The notes under the pieces are model-generated. The model saw nothing but the letters and a program-made list of their open reading frames with translations, had not been told where the DNA came from and made no database searches. From Candidatus Dormiibacterota bacterium (GTDB taxonomy: Bacteria; Chloroflexota; Dormibacteria; UBA8260; Bog-877), in the NCBI GenBank assembly GCA_003164475.1, contig PLTL01000053.1, positions 1-5,852 of the forward strand: a stretch of DNA of 5,852 bases, given 5' to 3'. Shown one piece after another: positions 4,825 through 5,852 of the stretch. A program made the translations under genes and the position numbers. Each line of letters begins with the position of its first letter. Within the stretch, counting starts at the first letter, position 1.

Positions 4825-5370
4825 TCAGAGCGTCCTCTGCATGCCACGGTCCTGCTCCTGATGGGTCTCTGCGTATTCCGTGTCCTGCTCCGCCTTTCTC
4901 TGTCCGGGGGTCTTGGCGGCATCTTCGGCGAGCATCCGTTGCCTCGCTGCGACGTCCATCGCCTGAGCCTCAGCCGCCCGTTCCGCCGGGGTGGCCTTGG
5001 CCCACTTGGCTTCGGTGGCGGCAACGGCGGCCGCCGACCTCTTCGCGGCCGCCGCCTCTTCCCTGGCCGCCTTGGCCGTTGCCGCCTCCGAAGCTTCGGC
5101 CGCCTCCCGCTCCCTTGCCCACTGAGCCATCGCCTTGCTGTCCTTCGTGGCCTCTTCGAGGACTGCGACCGCCGCTGGCTTGTCATCCCGGTCAAGGGCG
5201 GCGATCACCTGGCTGGCCAACTCCTTGCTGCGGTCCCGGCCGAGCCCGGCCTTAATGAGCTTCCACTGGTCGTCCTGTGACGGGGCCTGTTCCTTTGGCA
5301 GGTGGTGCTCTTCGTCCACTGGGCGGGGCCCGGCGAAGTAGATCTTGTTGTCCAGCTTTCCACGGCTCAC
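4825..5370 (-). CDS. C-terminal tail of a MobF/TraA-type relaxase-helicase with Ala/Glu-rich helical extension
   Basis: From the GTG at 5370 this encodes 181 residues, but the frame continues upstream in phase and gives S-Q-W-G-Y-T-A-V-S-R-G-K-L-D-N-K-I-Y-F. This is the motif VI region (E-W-G-Y-T-A-L-S-R-G-R-x2-N-x-L-Y) of the RecD-like helicase half of MobF relaxases such as TraA. Residues about 35-58 (WKLIKAGLGRDRSKELASQVI) also match the short L...L-x-R-S-x2-x-E-L-A segment that follows in TraA. Residues about 60-155 are Ala/Glu/Lys/Arg-rich, probably one long helix or coiled coil, and the last 25 residues are polar. Relaxases nick the transfer origin and unwind the strand for conjugation; here the nuclease and ATPase motifs are missing. 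The GTG falls inside the motif, so this is probably a fragment of a broken gene rather than a complete one. The stop of the frame upstream overlaps the GTG (GTGA), so expression of the tail alone is conceivable. Confidence 0.65.
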   Translation of the reverse strand: MSRGKLDNKIYFAGPRPVDEEHHLPKEQAPSQDDQWKLIKAGLGRDRSKELASQVIAALDRDDKPAAVAVLEEATKDSKAMAQWAREREAAEASEAATAKAAREEAAAAKRSAAAVAATEAKWAKATPAERAAEAQAMDVAARQRMLAEDAAKTPGQRKAEQDTEYAETHQEQDRGMQRTL

Positions 5371-5852
5371 CGCCGTGTACCCCCACTGGGAGCTGAGGGC
5401 CGCACCGAGGCGAGGCGGTTTACGGGGTGGGCTTGCCGGCCATGCGTAGCCATCAGGCGGGCCGGGGTGCGGGCATCCTCGGGCCAGTGAGGCGCCGTGC
5501 GGGTACAGAGCGTCGTGTCATGGCATCGGCTCTGGCGGTCGATTCGGGTCGCCATAGGCTGGGACATACCCTCTGGGTGTTCCGTGGCCGCTAGGGCCTC
5601 TGTGGCTCGCGGAGAGGGCATCTCGCACCAGTCCTCTGCCGGCCCCGCGTCCCAACCCGACTGGGCAAGCTGGCGGGTAGGGGGGTTGAGCGTATAGCGG
5701 ATCGCCTCGCCGTATCTGGCGGTGAGGTAGGGCGCGTCTAGCCTGAGCTTTTCAGCAGGGAGCTGACGGAGAGGGGGGCCTAGTTGCGGAGATGCCCTCC
5801 TGGTTGGGGAGAATGTGGGTGTCCAATACCACGTTTCCCACCTGGGAGGGCA
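5367..5852 (-). pseudogene. Frameshifted or rearranged coding remnant ahead of the relaxase tail
   Basis: On the minus strand one frame is open from the window edge to TGA at 5369-5367. Between about 5772 and 5621 it has about 78% third-position GC and protein-like content (LPAEKLRLDAPYLTARYGEA, then QLAQSGWDAGPAEDWCE). Closer to the edge (about 5850-5780) a different frame is the coding-like one (QVGNVVLDTHILPNQEGISA), and the two meet at a run of six Gs on the plus strand (5773-5778), as expected for a one-base indel. At about 5390 the relaxase motif resumes in another frame again. A feature of weak weight is H-x2-Q-x3-V-x-R in MATHGRQAHPVNRLASV (5404-5453), which sits about 20 codons before W-G-Y-T, near where MobF motif V (T-x-H-K-x-Q-G) is expected. 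It may therefore be a decayed relaxase body, or an unrelated gene joined to the tail. No family is recognised for the edge part. Confidence 0.4.

Noticed and set aside
4549..5280. 243-codon plus-strand frame opposite the relaxase tail and surface protein
   Set aside because: It is a Leu/Arg/Gly-rich shadow of the Ala/Glu- and Pro/Thr-coding minus strand; the minus frames have motifs, ribosome binding sites and signal sequences.
5497..5697. 66-codon plus-strand frame near the right end
   Set aside because: No ribosome binding site, and the opposite strand shows stronger coding-type base use over the same interval.

Overview
This is a GC-rich (roughly 65-73% in most parts) stretch of bacterial DNA that looks like part of an integrative/conjugative element or conjugative plasmid. 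The host is most likely an actinomycete or a high-GC relative such as Chloroflexota; the sequence alone does not settle which. The mobile-element reading rests on four things: the C-terminal tail of a MobF/TraA-type relaxase-helicase, a run of small overlapping genes that includes a probable divergent DUF4913 protein and a Cys4 zinc-ribbon protein, the 3' end of a DNA methyltransferase/restriction-type protein, and unrecognised cargo genes of different base composition.

Layout. (1) 1-333, plus: the 3' end of a modification/restriction protein that starts outside the window. (2) 394-1790, plus: four small genes overlapping by 4, 4 and 8 bp (Pro/Ala-rich protein, Cys4 zinc-ribbon protein, small membrane protein, DUF4913-like protein), followed after 36 bp by a fifth gene (1827-2141) with its own ribosome binding site. 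(3) 2127-2634: a good sigma70-type promoter at the end of the fifth gene, then about 490 bp with no confident gene; one Trp-rich reading frame (2352-2597) has coding-like base use but no convincing start. (4) 2635-3159, plus: an exported protein with a classic signal peptide, ending at a 15-bp perfect hairpin that lies between convergent genes. (5) 4760-3245, minus: a two-gene operon with a 4-bp gap, encoding a Pro/Thr-stalked surface protein and then a cytoplasmic protein with two Clp N-terminal repeats and no ATPase domain. (6) 5852-4825, minus: a relaxase C-terminal tail with an Ala/Glu-rich helical extension, preceded by sequence that looks like a frameshifted or rearranged gene.

Inferred functional picture. 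The left block and the right relaxase tail are backbone genes of a transfer element. The middle (about 2600-3940) drops to about 50-60% GC and carries cargo: two proteins that leave the cytoplasm and one possible Clp-linked adaptor. The broken appearance of the relaxase gene at the right suggests a degraded or rearranged element, or an assembly error in a homopolymer. Many of the functions are unknown, and those entries say so.
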